NCBI RefSeq assembly: GCF_900520355.1
Contig: NZ_LS999521.1
Coordinates: forward strand, 1,736,001 to 1,800,000
Source of the DNA: Acinetobacter calcoaceticus
GTDB taxonomy: Bacteria; Pseudomonadota; Gammaproteobacteria; Pseudomonadales; Moraxellaceae
DNA: 64,000 nt
Direction of reading: 5' to 3'
Part shown: positions 8,747 through 17,916 of the stretch, piece by piece
Layout of the letters: each line of letters begins with the position of its first letter
Position numbering within the stretch: the stretch's first letter is position 1
Made by a program: the position numbers and the translations under genes
The notes under the pieces: generated by a model
What the model was told of the DNA's origin: nothing
The model's input: only the letters and a program-made list of their open reading frames with translations
Databases searched by the model: none

Positions 8747-10084
8747 TTATCCAATTTGAATATTGGCTTGAGGGTGTTTGAGTCGACTTTTTTTCGGAGT
8801 GGCAATTAAATAAGCCAGTGTTAATGGGCCGAGTCGCCCAGCAAACATCAACAAACTTAAAATGAATAAACTACCATTATGTAGCTCTGGCGTGATTCCA
8901 CGAGAAAGCCCTACAGTACAAGCTGCTGAAACAACCTCAAACAACAAATTCATAAAGTCTGCTTTAGGTTCTAAAAGCAAAATAATAAAGAATCCCATGA
9001 AAATGAGTATGCTGGTAATTGCAGTTACAGCTAAAGCTTTATACGTAGTTTCGTGTGCGACTGAATGATTAAATATTCGGATTTCATCTGTACGCCGTAA
9101 AAATGAAATAACACTGAGCACTAAAATTACAAAGGTTCCAACTTTAATTCCACCTGCTGTACTGAGCGAACCACCACCAATAAACATAAGTAGCATCATG
9201 AGTAAAGAGCTGCTATTGGTCATTGCGCCTGTATCAATGGTATTAAATCCTGATGAGCGCGGAACAGTGGCTTGAAACCAAGCATTTAATGCTTGATCAC
9301 CTGTACTGAGCATTCCTAGGGTATGAGGGTTTTGAGCTTCTAAAGCCCATATTAAAATAAAAGCAGCAAGGTTAATAATTGCAATCGTTATGAGAATTAA
9401 TTTGCTATTTGGAGTGAGTTTTTTCCATTTTTTATTTTGTTTAATGTCCATGAGAACCAAAAAGCCAAGCCCGCCCAATGTATAAAGTATGCTAATGGTT
9501 ATACAAATAACATAATTACTTTGAAAGTTTATTAAACTATTAGAAAATAAGGAAAAACCAGCATTATTAAATGAAGAGATGCTATAAAAAATAGCATAAT
9601 AAAGCCCACGCGCAAAACCGTAAGTCGGTGTAAAGGCGGTGGTGAGGATAATTGTGCCAATAAGCTCAAAAATTAGGGTATACGTGACAACGCCTTTGGC
9701 CACAAAAGTAACTTTTGATAGGCTTGTTTGCCCGAGACTATCTTGTGCCATCATTTGCTGTTTAAGGCCAACTTTAGGTGACAAACTTAATGCAGCCAAT
9801 ATGGCAAAAGTCATAAAGCCCAAACCACCAGATTGAATCAGCAATAAAATAATAGTTTGCCCGAATAGGGTAAAAGACTCATGAATATTTAAAACAGATA
9901 AACCAGTAATTGTGACTGCTGAGGTTGCTGTAAAGAGCGCATCCATCCAGCTTACATGACCCGTGTTGGCAAATGGCAGTTTTAGTAATAAAGTGCCAAA
10001 AATAATAAAGCCCAGAAACCCCAGTGCCAAGAGTGAAGGAGGGCTTAAATTTAATGTTTTATGGGGCTTGGGATATATAGACAT
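8747..10084 (-). CDS. ktrB: KtrB/TrkH-family potassium channel subunit
   Basis: 445 residues, all membrane. The four selectivity-filter repeats of the SKT superfamily are visible: TATSAVTITGLSV, SSFNNAGFSLF, PRSSGFNTIDTG and SAACTVGLSRG. The length and the partner ktrA with a single Rossmann domain 19 bases upstream point to the two-gene KtrAB system rather than Trk with a tandem-domain TrkA. It is the inner-membrane, Na+-coupled K+ uptake pore. The start ATG 10084 lacks a strong ribosome site and probably relies on coupling with ktrA. Confidence 0.92.
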   Translation of the reverse strand: MSIYPKPHKTLNLSPPSLLALGFLGFIIFGTLLLKLPFANTGHVSWMDALFTATSAVTITGLSVLNIHESFTLFGQTIILLLIQSGGLGFMTFAILAALSLSPKVGLKQQMMAQDSLGQTSLSKVTFVAKGVVTYTLIFELIGTIILTTAFTPTYGFARGLYYAIFYSISSFNNAGFSLFSNSLINFQSNYVICITISILYTLGGLGFLVLMDIKQNKKWKKLTPNSKLILITIAIINLAAFILIWALEAQNPHTLGMLSTGDQALNAWFQATVPRSSGFNTIDTGAMTNSSSLLMMLLMFIGGGSLSTAGGIKVGTFVILVLSVISFLRRTDEIRIFNHSVAHETTYKALAVTAITSILIFMGFFIILLLEPKADFMNLLFEVVSAACTVGLSRGITPELHNGSLFILSLLMFAGRLGPLTLAYLIATPKKSRLKHPQANIQIG

Positions 10085-10102
10085 ATTTTTAGATTTCGTT
10101 TC

Positions 10103-10753
10103 TTATATGAAGCAATTAGAAAGTTTCTTTAACTGCGCTAAATGACCTTCTAAAATAAGAATGTCATGTGTTTGCAAGGTGAAATTTTCTTCGGTCTCAA
10201 ACAAAATTTGCTGCTGTCTTTTTACAAGTAAAGTTTTGACCTGTGGAGCTTGCTGCATAATGCCATATAAATTAATGCCATGAAGTTTTTCAGGAATTTC
10301 AATTTTTATAATGTAGTGGTCATCTTCTAAAGACATATAACGACTAACCATTGGATAGTTCAGGGCTTGAGCAACGCGTACCCCCATATCTTCTTCAGGA
10401 TGAATAATTTTATTGATGTTGAGATGCGACAAAATGGTGTGATGTGCTTTGGTTTTTGCTTTTACCCAAATCTTGTCCATACCTAAATTTTTTAAATTCA
10501 GGACACACAAAATACTTGCTTCAATATCTTCACCAATTGCGACTACTACAGCATCACAATTTTGGATATTCAGTTCGTCAAGTACATGTTCATCGGTCGC
10601 ATCAGCAATGACGGCATGAGTTAAAACGTTGGCAAGATTTTCAACATTCTTTTTTACCGTATCAATGCCAATAACATCATGATTTAATTTTGTGAGCTCT
10701 TGAGCAACTGTTGCTCCGAAACTCCCTAAGCCAATGACTGCAAACTGTGCCAT
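10103..10753 (-). CDS. ktrA: KtrA potassium uptake regulatory (RCK) protein
   Basis: 216 residues. An N-terminal RCK/TrkA-N Rossmann domain opens with VIGLGSFGATVAQELTKL (G-x-G-x-x-G) and the acidic end of strand 2 (GIDTVKK). A TrkA-C domain fills about residues 135-216. It is the cytosolic nucleotide-binding ring that gates KtrB. AAGGACCAAC precedes ATG 10753. First gene of the ktrAB operon; the 145-base gap to ilvA holds the ilvA terminator and the ktr promoter. Confidence 0.93.
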   Translation of the reverse strand: MAQFAVIGLGSFGATVAQELTKLNHDVIGIDTVKKNVENLANVLTHAVIADATDEHVLDELNIQNCDAVVVAIGEDIEASILCVLNLKNLGMDKIWVKAKTKAHHTILSHLNINKIIHPEEDMGVRVAQALNYPMVSRYMSLEDDHYIIKIEIPEKLHGINLYGIMQQAPQVKTLLVKRQQQILFETEENFTLQTHDILILEGHLAQLKKLSNCFI

Positions 10754-10858
10754 GTTGGTCCTTGTTTCCTGATTAGACGTTTATTTTTAAGGATATTTTC
10801 TTTGAGATAAAGAGAGGCAATGTAAATATGATGGGAATATTAGAATAATTATATGAAT

Positions 10859-10882
10859 AAGCCGACAAATTAGTCGGCCTAT
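10859..10882 (-). terminator. Probable terminator of ilvA
   Basis: Inverted repeat GCCGAC-AAATTA-GTCGGC at 10861-10878, 20 bases past the ilvA stop. The T-run on the minus strand is interrupted (TTATTCATATAATTATT), so efficiency may be moderate. Confidence 0.6.
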
Positions 10883-10898
10883 TCAACAAAATCGAAGA

Positions 10899-12440
10899 TT
10901 ATTTCAAGAAACGTTTGTAGCCAACATTATTCGTAATTTCTGCATATGGATAACTAATCTGCTCAAGAGTTTCAATCAATCCATCAGGGTTCTGTTTCGC
11001 ATCGGTGGCTTGTAAGCCGACTAAAACACGTCCTTCTGCTGCACCATGGTTACGGTAATGGAATAGGGTAATGTTGTGGGTTGGACCTAAACGAGTTAAG
11101 AATGTTAAGAGGGCACCTGGACGTTCAGGGAACTCAACACGGAACAATCTTTCATCATCTAGATTTGCATGACCGCCAATTAAATAACGAATGTGTAGTT
11201 TGGCAACCTCATCGTCAGAGAGGTCATCTACCACATAATTTTGCTGCTTTAATTGTTCCAGAATTTCATGACGCTCTGCATCACCACCTTTTAAGCTAAT
11301 ACCGACAAATACTTGTGCTTCTTCTGTATTGTTTGCTCGGTAGTTAAACTCGGTGATATTGCGTCCATGTAAAGCACGGCAAAAACCTAAGAAAGCACCT
11401 TTTTCTTCAGGTAAAGTAACTGCATAAATAGCTTCGCGCTGTTCGCCTAGCTCGGTGCGTTCTGCAATATAACGTAGGCGATCAAAATTCATATTTGCGC
11501 CACATACAATGGACACAATATTTTTATTGCTGATTTTATGTTCGGTAATATATTTCTTGATCCCAGCAAGGGCCATTGCACCAGATGGTTCAACAATGCT
11601 GCGATTTTCATCAAAGGTATCTTTAATGGCAGCACAGATTTCATCTGTGTTTACTGTCACAATCGCAGGTTCAACAATTGGACCAGAATTATCAGACTTA
11701 CGTAGACGAATAATATCAAATGGTAAAGCACCGATTTGTGCAACGGCAGTACCATCTGCAAACAAGCCTACATGCGGTAAGATTACACGTTCATTGGCTT
11801 CTAAGGCTGCTTTTAAACATGCAGACTCTTCATATTCAACACCAATAATTTTCACATGAGGGGCAACTTCACCAAGGTAAGCTGCTACGCCTGAAATAAG
11901 GCCACCACCACCTACAGCAACAAACACATATTCTACATCACGCCATTGACGTAATATTTCATTTGCAATAGTACCTTGACCAGCAATCACAAGTTCATCG
12001 TCATAGGGTGGAATAAAGACGAGACCTTCAACTTCGGCACGTTGTTGCGCATATTTATTTGCGATATCAAAACTATCGCCATGTAACACAACTTGACCGC
12101 CCAAGCGTTTAACTGCTTGAACTTTAATGTCCGGAGTTGTGCTTGGCATAACAATAATCGCTGGAATTCCTAAACGTTGGCCTGATAATGCTACGCCTTG
12201 AGCATGGTTGCCAGCAGATGCACAAATAACCCCACGTTCGAGTTGTTCTTTGGGAAGTTGGCTAATACGGTTATAGGCACCACGTAATTTGAAAGAAAAA
12301 ACAGGCTGTAAATCTTCACGTTTAAAACGAATAATATTATTTAATTTTTGACTAATTCGTGGAGCTGCTTCGAGAGGCGTTTCAATTGCAACATCATAAA
12401 CCGTTGCTTGTAAAATTTGTCGTACCACACGAGACAGCAT
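10899..12440 (-). CDS. ilvA: Threonine ammonia-lyase, biosynthetic
   Basis: 513 residues, the length of E. coli IlvA. It is the first step of isoleucine synthesis (threonine to 2-oxobutanoate). The PLP lysine lies in FSFKLRGAYNR near residue 50, and the phosphate-binding glycine loop is VAVGGGGLISGVA. Two ACT-like regulatory repeats fill the last 190 residues (EEKGAFLGFCRALHGRNITE and EFPERPGALLTFLTRLGPTH), so isoleucine/valine control is expected. ATG 12440 is taken because AGGGA is eight bases upstream; ATG 12446 would place the ribosome site too close. Divergent from rpiA. Confidence 0.96.
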   Translation of the reverse strand: MLSRVVRQILQATVYDVAIETPLEAAPRISQKLNNIIRFKREDLQPVFSFKLRGAYNRISQLPKEQLERGVICASAGNHAQGVALSGQRLGIPAIIVMPSTTPDIKVQAVKRLGGQVVLHGDSFDIANKYAQQRAEVEGLVFIPPYDDELVIAGQGTIANEILRQWRDVEYVFVAVGGGGLISGVAAYLGEVAPHVKIIGVEYEESACLKAALEANERVILPHVGLFADGTAVAQIGALPFDIIRLRKSDNSGPIVEPAIVTVNTDEICAAIKDTFDENRSIVEPSGAMALAGIKKYITEHKISNKNIVSIVCGANMNFDRLRYIAERTELGEQREAIYAVTLPEEKGAFLGFCRALHGRNITEFNYRANNTEEAQVFVGISLKGGDAERHEILEQLKQQNYVVDDLSDDEVAKLHIRYLIGGHANLDDERLFRVEFPERPGALLTFLTRLGPTHNITLFHYRNHGAAEGRVLVGLQATDAKQNPDGLIETLEQISYPYAEITNNVGYKRFLK

Positions 12441-12547
12441 GTTCATCTTCCCTATAACAGTTTAAAATAGGAAGTTATTGTAGCAAACCCCTGTGCATTT
12501 GCGCCGATTATTGGTGCATAAATGTCAAAAAATAGTTGAGTGATGTC

Positions 12548-13219
12548 ATGAGTCTATACGCAACCCAAGATGAAAAGAAACAAGCTGCTGCGCAAGCTGC
12601 TTTAAAACACTTACCCAAAGGTGGCATTTTGGGGGTTGGGACTGGAAGTACTGTAAACTTTCTAATTGATTTATTGCCTGAATTACAATTAGAAGCTGCT
12701 GTGGCAAGTTCTCAAGCAACAGCTGATCGTCTTAAAAAATTAGGCATCGAAGTGGTAGATATGAACCATGTGGGTGGTTTAGATGCATATGTTGATGGTG
12801 CAGATGAAATTGACCGTCATATGCATATGATTAAAGGTGGGGGTGCTGCATTAACACGCGAAAAAATTGTAGCTTCAATTGCTAGGAAATTTGTTTGTAT
12901 TGTTGATGATTCAAAATGGGTTGATCAACTCGGACGTGATTTTCCACTCCCTGTAGAAGTTATTCCAATGGCTCGCTCAGCCGTCGCTCGTAAACTCGTG
13001 GCTTTAGGTGGTGATCCGGTTTATCGCGAAGGTGTAGTAACTGATAATGGTAATGTCATTTTAGATGTATTTAATCTTAATATTTTAAATGCGATTGATG
13101 TAGAAAAAATTATTAATAACATTCCAGGTGTTGTGACTAATGGTATTTTCGCTCTAAACCCAGCAACGATTGCAATTGTTGCAACAAATAATGGTATTGA
13201 AGAGCGCACAGCACAGTAA
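12548..13219 (+). CDS. rpiA: Ribose-5-phosphate isomerase A
   Basis: 223 residues from ATG 12548; a TTG at 12536 would add four residues. Family motifs are [12 protein letters not shown] (phosphate loop), [11 protein letters not shown] (catalytic Asp) and [12 protein letters not shown] (catalytic Glu region and Lys). It interconverts ribose-5-P and ribulose-5-P in the pentose phosphate pathway. Its stop overlaps the next start in TAATG, so the peptidase-like gene downstream is translationally coupled. Confidence 0.95.
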   Translation: MSLYATQDEKKQAAAQAALKHLPKGGILGVGTGSTVNFLIDLLPELQLEAAVASSQATADRLKKLGIEVVDMNHVGGLDAYVDGADEIDRHMHMIKGGGAALTREKIVASIARKFVCIVDDSKWVDQLGRDFPLPVEVIPMARSAVARKLVALGGDPVYREGVVTDNGNVILDVFNLNILNAIDVEKIINNIPGVVTNGIFALNPATIAIVATNNGIEERTAQ

Positions 13220-13899
13220 TGTCTGCGAAGATGCCAGAAATTAAAATCGTTCGACACGTAAGAGCAAGAAAATTGCGCTTACGTGTTGAGCCAGCTTCAA
13301 TACGCCTGACAGTTCCTTTATTTTGCAGTAAAAAGCAAATTCAGCATTTTTTGGCGCAATCTGAGCAATGGTTGATCGAGACGTGGGATAAGCAACAACA
13401 TGTTCAGTCTGCTTCACTTGAAATTCCTTCAGAAATCTATTTTTTTAATAAAGACCAACCGTTTCAAATTGTTGTACAAAAGCAGCACCGTGTTTTTCAA
13501 TTTGATTGGGAAAACAGTTGCTTATTTATTAAAGATACACAGCCATATTTGGCATTGCAAAGAGCAGTTATTGCGTTTGCTAAACAAGAATTACCCGAGT
13601 TTTTAACCGAGTTAAGTGAACATACTCAATTGAATTATCGAGAGTGCACAATTCGCCGTCCAAAAACTCGGTGGGGAAGTTGTAGCAGTCAGCATAATAT
13701 TATGCTACATGCAGGATTAGTGCTCATGCCACACGAGATTGCTCGCTATGTCGCTATTCATGAGTTGGCTCATACTAAATATTTTGATCATAGCCCTGCA
13801 TTTTGGGCAGAAGTTGAAAAATACGATCCATATTTTCAAAAACACCGCAGACAACTTAAATCAAATCCGTTGCCTGCATGGTGGTATGTCTCAAATTAA
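13219..13899 (+). CDS. YgjP-like M48/SprT-type metallopeptidase domain protein
   Basis: 226 residues. The zinc-binding motif H-E-L-A-H with a downstream His is present: YVAIHELAHTKYFDHSPAFW. It is preceded by RRPKTRWGSCSSQHNIMLHA, the hallmark of the YgjP/DUF45 family. The N-terminal half (RKLRLRVEPASIRLTVPLFC) matches the same family's beta-domain. There is no signal peptide, so it is cytosolic. The substrate is not known. It starts inside the rpiA stop codon (TAATG) and ends convergently with the lipoprotein gene, the two stop codons overlapping by two bases. Confidence 0.88.
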   Translation: MSAKMPEIKIVRHVRARKLRLRVEPASIRLTVPLFCSKKQIQHFLAQSEQWLIETWDKQQHVQSASLEIPSEIYFFNKDQPFQIVVQKQHRVFQFDWENSCLFIKDTQPYLALQRAVIAFAKQELPEFLTELSEHTQLNYRECTIRRPKTRWGSCSSQHNIMLHAGLVLMPHEIARYVAIHELAHTKYFDHSPAFWAEVEKYDPYFQKHRRQLKSNPLPAWWYVSN

Positions 13900-15410
13900 C
13901 TAAAACTACATTCTAATTGTGGTGTTTGTAAGCTATCGGGTGCTTTTCGGCTATCTAGACCTGCTTTGGCACCCACGATTTTATTTGCTTTAATCGATAA
14001 TTGTATAAAGTTGTATTGCTGCGTTGAGTTATTTGGTTCGGCTGAACTTGAGTTGAGTAAATAACTTGAGCTTGCAGCATCTGTTTGCAATAAATTATCT
14101 GTACTATCAGCGCTTAAAGCAGAGCGATAAGTCTGTGATCCTTTAATAAGTTCGATTTGACCATTCGCACGGAAATTAAGTTGGCAACCTGTTGAAGTGT
14201 CTTCATAGCGACCAACTAAATAATCTGTAGCTGGTAATTTTGGGTCGGAAAGATTAATGCTAGTCAAACCTTGTTTGCAAGGATATGCAGATCCATTACA
14301 GGTTGCGGTAATGCCGCTAAAACCAACGGCACGACGATAATCACCAGCCCCATCTATACGGAAAAAGTCAGTGGTATTTCCGACAGGTACGCCCCCTGAA
14401 TATAGTTTCTTTTGCAGTAGATCATAGCCTATTTGATCTAAGCTTTGAGTATCTGCCAATTTTAAAGTAGCGGCTTTTAAATTGGTTGCAAAAGAATCGC
14501 GTGTTGTTTTTTGATTAGTAGCAATATCTAACAGTGTATTTTTTACTGGATCAATATTATCTGGAGCAGGCGTGAAAATAGGGGTGAAGGTTGTTTGATC
14601 CCCATGAAGTTTTTTTCCATCTAAAAAGCCATCTTTTAAATCGGTTGCCAAACTTTTAACAAGATCTTGGTATGTAGTTGTTCCACCATGAGAAGTTGAC
14701 CAATATTGTAAGTAGCCAAAGCTAAGATAGCTATCTACATACGTACTAGGCTGCTTAGTGGAGTACTGCAACAAAGTTAGAACTGTGAGGGTGTTGGCTG
14801 GACTTAAACTTGGAATATTTGCATCTTTGAACGCATTAAGAAGCGATCTGTAAACGTCTTGAGAAGCTAAATCCACATGCAATTGTTCAATACGGGTTGG
14901 GTCAATCGTCTCTTGCGGGAGTTGTCCTGAACGTATCACAGCACGTTGGTAAACGGCTTCACTGCTTGGACTTATGAATAGGGTTCTGCCATTTACACTG
15001 TTCGGTGTAATAAACGCATGATAAATACCAGAGAAATTTTGGTATGTTGAAGTAATTGGATCAAATACTTGAGATGAATTTTGAGTCGTAATTTCTACGC
15101 GATATAAACGATTTAATTTAGCGGTAGGAATTTTGACATTAAAGCTGTTTAAACTTGCAATTGAAGTATTTAATAAAACAGAGTTAGTGGTGTTGTCATA
15201 TACTTTTAGCTGGATATTACGCATTTCTACAGGAGATTTAAGAGTAACATCAGTCGTTGCCTCGGGAGCGGGATCAACGGGTGTTGGCGTGCTTGGTGAG
15301 TTGCCACTACTACTGCCTCCACCTCCGCAACCTACAAGTAGTGCACTTAAAATTAATGTGCTCAAGCCAAGGTAAGTGTGTAATTTGGTTTCTTTTGATT
15401 GATGAAGCAT
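13896..15410 (-). CDS. Large glycine-rich-anchor lipoprotein of unknown function
   Basis: 504 residues. A lipoprotein signal (LSTLILSALLVGC, lipobox L-V-G-C) is followed by a GGGGSSSGNS and proline-rich linker, then about 450 residues of a probably beta-rich domain. Only a few Cys are seen, in the C-terminal third (TCNGSAYPCKQ, TGCQLNF, LECSFS), possibly disulfides. GGAGAG precedes ATG 15410. I do not recognise a catalytic motif. The architecture resembles Acinetobacter surface lipoproteins that carry a flexible Gly/Ser spacer. It is divergent from argC and convergent with the YgjP-like gene. Confidence 0.75.
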   Translation of the reverse strand: MLHQSKETKLHTYLGLSTLILSALLVGCGGGGSSSGNSPSTPTPVDPAPEATTDVTLKSPVEMRNIQLKVYDNTTNSVLLNTSIASLNSFNVKIPTAKLNRLYRVEITTQNSSQVFDPITSTYQNFSGIYHAFITPNSVNGRTLFISPSSEAVYQRAVIRSGQLPQETIDPTRIEQLHVDLASQDVYRSLLNAFKDANIPSLSPANTLTVLTLLQYSTKQPSTYVDSYLSFGYLQYWSTSHGGTTTYQDLVKSLATDLKDGFLDGKKLHGDQTTFTPIFTPAPDNIDPVKNTLLDIATNQKTTRDSFATNLKAATLKLADTQSLDQIGYDLLQKKLYSGGVPVGNTTDFFRIDGAGDYRRAVGFSGITATCNGSAYPCKQGLTSINLSDPKLPATDYLVGRYEDTSTGCQLNFRANGQIELIKGSQTYRSALSADSTDNLLQTDAASSSYLLNSSSAEPNNSTQQYNFIQLSIKANKIVGAKAGLDSRKAPDSLQTPQLECSFS

Positions 15411-15600
15411 CCTAGCTCTCCAAAATTAAATCTAGTATTTATTTGCTGATATTTGTTTAGTTATGACAGTTCAATAAGTGCTATCTAATTGTCGCTAAAA
15501 TTAAAAAAATTAAAATTACCAAGCATGAAATGGTTTTGTAAGCTTGGACATCCTGTCATACTACCGCACAAGTATAGATTCAAAAATTGAGGTAATGCAC

Positions 15601-16650
15601 GTGATTTCTGTCGGAATTGTTGGTGGAACGGGTTATACAGGCGTTGAACTATTACGTATTTTATTACGACATCCTAAAGCGCAGGTTCGAGTTCTTACTT
15701 CACGTACAGAAGCGGGCAAACCAGTTGCAGATATGTTCCCTAATTTACGTGGACATACTGATCTTCAATTTTCAGATTTAAATATTGATGATTTAAAAAA
15801 GTGTGATGTTGTGTTTTTTGCGACTCCTCATGGTGTTGCGATGCAGCATGCAAAAGAATTGATCGCAGCTGGTACTAAAGTTATTGATTTAGCAGCTGAT
15901 TTCCGTTTGCAAAATCTTGAGCAGTTTGAGAAGTGGTATGGCATGGAGCATGCTTGCCCAGAAGTATTGGAAAACTCAGTATATGGTTTGGCTGAACTAA
16001 ACCGCGAAAAAATTAAACAGGCGCAAGTGATTGGTAACCCTGGTTGCTATCCAACAACTGTTCAATTGGGTTTAGCTCCACTTTTGAAATCAGAACAAGC
16101 ATTGATTGAAACAAAAAATATTATTATTGATGCGAAGTCAGGCGTTTCTGGAGCTGGCCGTAAAGCAAGCTTAGGTATGATTTATAGCGAAAATGCTGAT
16201 AACTTCAAGGCTTATGGGGTTGCAGGGCACCGTCATCATCCGGAAATTGTTGAAGCATTAGAAAATATTTCTGGGAAAAAAGGTGGCTTTGAAGGGCTCT
16301 TGTTTGTTCCTCATTTAGTTCCAATGATTCGCGGTATGCTCAGTACAATTTATGTCGACTTGACAGAAACTGGAAAACAAACTGATATTCAGGCATTGTA
16401 TGAGCACTTTTATGCAAATGAAAAATTTGTTGATGTGATGCCTGCTAACAGTTCGCCTGAAACACGTAGTGTGCGCGGTGCGAATGAGCTTCGTATTGCT
16501 TTATATAAGCCGCAGCCGAATAAACTTATTATTCTTGCGGTACAAGATAACCTTGTGAAGGGTGCATCTGGTCAAGCTGTACAAAATATGAACCTTATGT
16601 TCGGCTTTGATGAAGATGAAGGCTTACAAGGGATTGGTTTATTACCATAA
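15601..16650 (+). CDS. argC: N-acetyl-gamma-glutamyl-phosphate reductase
   Basis: 349 residues from GTG 15601 (read [18 protein letters not shown]), with GAGG eight bases upstream; the ATG at 15595 is too close to that site. The NADP-binding GGTGYTG loop opens the protein, and the catalytic Cys is in GNPGCYPT. The C-terminal [12 protein letters not shown] and [11 protein letters not shown] blocks are typical. It is the third step of arginine synthesis. The gene is solitary, as usual for scattered arg genes in Acinetobacter. Confidence 0.96.
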   Translation: MISVGIVGGTGYTGVELLRILLRHPKAQVRVLTSRTEAGKPVADMFPNLRGHTDLQFSDLNIDDLKKCDVVFFATPHGVAMQHAKELIAAGTKVIDLAADFRLQNLEQFEKWYGMEHACPEVLENSVYGLAELNREKIKQAQVIGNPGCYPTTVQLGLAPLLKSEQALIETKNIIIDAKSGVSGAGRKASLGMIYSENADNFKAYGVAGHRHHPEIVEALENISGKKGGFEGLLFVPHLVPMIRGMLSTIYVDLTETGKQTDIQALYEHFYANEKFVDVMPANSSPETRSVRGANELRIALYKPQPNKLIILAVQDNLVKGASGQAVQNMNLMFGFDEDEGLQGIGLLP

Positions 16651-16668
16651 AAAACTCTTTTTTGCTTC

Positions 16669-16700
16669 ACACATATTTAAATTTCGATTTAAATGTGTGT
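16669..16700 (+). other. Long hairpin with TTCG loop between argC and the DUF6776 gene
   Basis: A 14-base arm (ACACATATTTAAAT, 16669-16682) pairs with ATTTAAATGTGTGT (16687-16700) around a TTCG tetraloop, with one T-G wobble. There is no T-run after it on either strand that would make a strong terminator. It may stabilise or process the argC mRNA, or be a weak terminator. Confidence 0.55.
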
Positions 16701-16731
16701 CTTGACTCTGATCTTAAACACTGAGATGACG

Positions 16732-17484
16732 ATGCAAAACTCTGGACAGACGACTTCGGCAGAAAGTTCGTTGCAAAAGAAAAATTTTTTAAATACCAAT
16801 AAACCTTTGTTTATTGGCGCGGCTATTTTAATGAGTGGTTGTCTTGCGCTCGGCTATACAATTGGACACCGCCAAGGTCTTACTGTTGTAGGTTACGATG
16901 CAGATGCAGAGCAATTGGTTGAAGTGGTGCAAAAGCAAAAAACAGCTTTAGATGCGGTTAATAAAAGCCTGAACGCTGCAGTACAAGAGCGTGATGTTGC
17001 TGTAACAAATGCAAATGATCTGTTTGAAGCTCTTAATCAGGCCAATGCTGATAAAACTCAGCAAGAAGGTATGAGTAATATCTATCGTGATATCTTGAGG
17101 CAGCGCGGTGGTCTAAGCTTGACGATTCAAAATTTGGCGATCAAACCTCTGCCTGAAAATGCTTATGAATATCAATTAGATTTAGTACAGGTGAGCCCAA
17201 GCAAGCGCCGTGCTTCAGGATCGATTGAGATAAGACTCATTAAAGATACAGAAGTTTTGGTTGTACCACTTGAAGCTAAAAACTTTAACTTTACTGACTT
17301 TGAGCGCTTAACAGGTCGTTGGACGATGCCTAAAGGTTTTACCCCTCAATTTATTGAGGTACGTTTAACCGGCGGTTCTGATACACCAGTTATTAAACGT
17401 TTTAGTTGGCAGCGCGGTAAACCTGTCGAAACACCTTCTGCTTTTGTGGCAGAAATTCCTCAAGCTGAAGCAAATTCACAATAG
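16732..17484 (+). CDS. Single-pass membrane protein with coiled coil (DUF6776-like)
   Basis: 250 residues from ATG 16732; ATG 16726 is two codons earlier and equally possible. An N-terminal anchor lies at about residues 22-44 (LFIGAAILMSGCLALGYTIG). An Ala/Gln-rich heptad region follows at about 55-110, and then a probably beta domain with the conserved-looking SGSIEIRLIKD and WTMPKGFTPQFIEVRLTGGS. The type matches the DUF6776 proteins found before clpS in Acinetobacter. The function is unknown; topology suggests a periplasmic domain. Confidence 0.7.
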   Translation: MQNSGQTTSAESSLQKKNFLNTNKPLFIGAAILMSGCLALGYTIGHRQGLTVVGYDADAEQLVEVVQKQKTALDAVNKSLNAAVQERDVAVTNANDLFEALNQANADKTQQEGMSNIYRDILRQRGGLSLTIQNLAIKPLPENAYEYQLDLVQVSPSKRRASGSIEIRLIKDTEVLVVPLEAKNFNFTDFERLTGRWTMPKGFTPQFIEVRLTGGSDTPVIKRFSWQRGKPVETPSAFVAEIPQAEANSQ

Positions 17485-17493
17485 TAACATCCT

Positions 17494-17907
17494 ATGCGAA
17501 CAAATAAGCGTCAAACAAACTTAAAAGATATCAAGGCTTCTTTTCAGCAGTCTGGTTATGTCGATTGGCACTTCCATCCACGCTTAAGTGATTCGCAAAA
17601 CGAAGATCATGACGGAGAGGTTGTTGTACAAACAGCACCTCCTGAACTCAAGCGTCCGCCGTTATATGCAGTCGTATTAATGAATGATGATTACACGCCA
17701 ATGGACTTTGTAATTGAAATTTTACAACAATACTTTGCAATGAATCTTGACCAAGCAACTCAAGTAATGCTAACAGTACACTATGAAGGTAAAGGTATTG
17801 CTGGGGTCTATCCAAGAGACATCGCGGAAACCAAGGCAAACCTTGTTAATAATTACGCTCGATCGCAAGGTCATCCATTACTTTGCCAGATTGAGCCTAA
17901 AGCATAA
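17494..17907 (+). CDS. clpS: ATP-dependent Clp protease adaptor ClpS
   Basis: 137 residues. The ClpS core is clear: [20 protein letters not shown], where the N-D-D and Met recognise N-degrons, then [20 protein letters not shown] and [20 protein letters not shown]. It delivers N-end-rule substrates to ClpA. The N-terminal extension of about 50 residues is longer than in E. coli (106 residues total), so a later start is possible; no strong ribosome site precedes ATG 17494. clpA follows after 9 bases. Confidence 0.94.
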   Translation: MRTNKRQTNLKDIKASFQQSGYVDWHFHPRLSDSQNEDHDGEVVVQTAPPELKRPPLYAVVLMNDDYTPMDFVIEILQQYFAMNLDQATQVMLTVHYEGKGIAGVYPRDIAETKANLVNNYARSQGHPLLCQIEPKA

Positions 17908-17916
17908 GGGGGTTAC

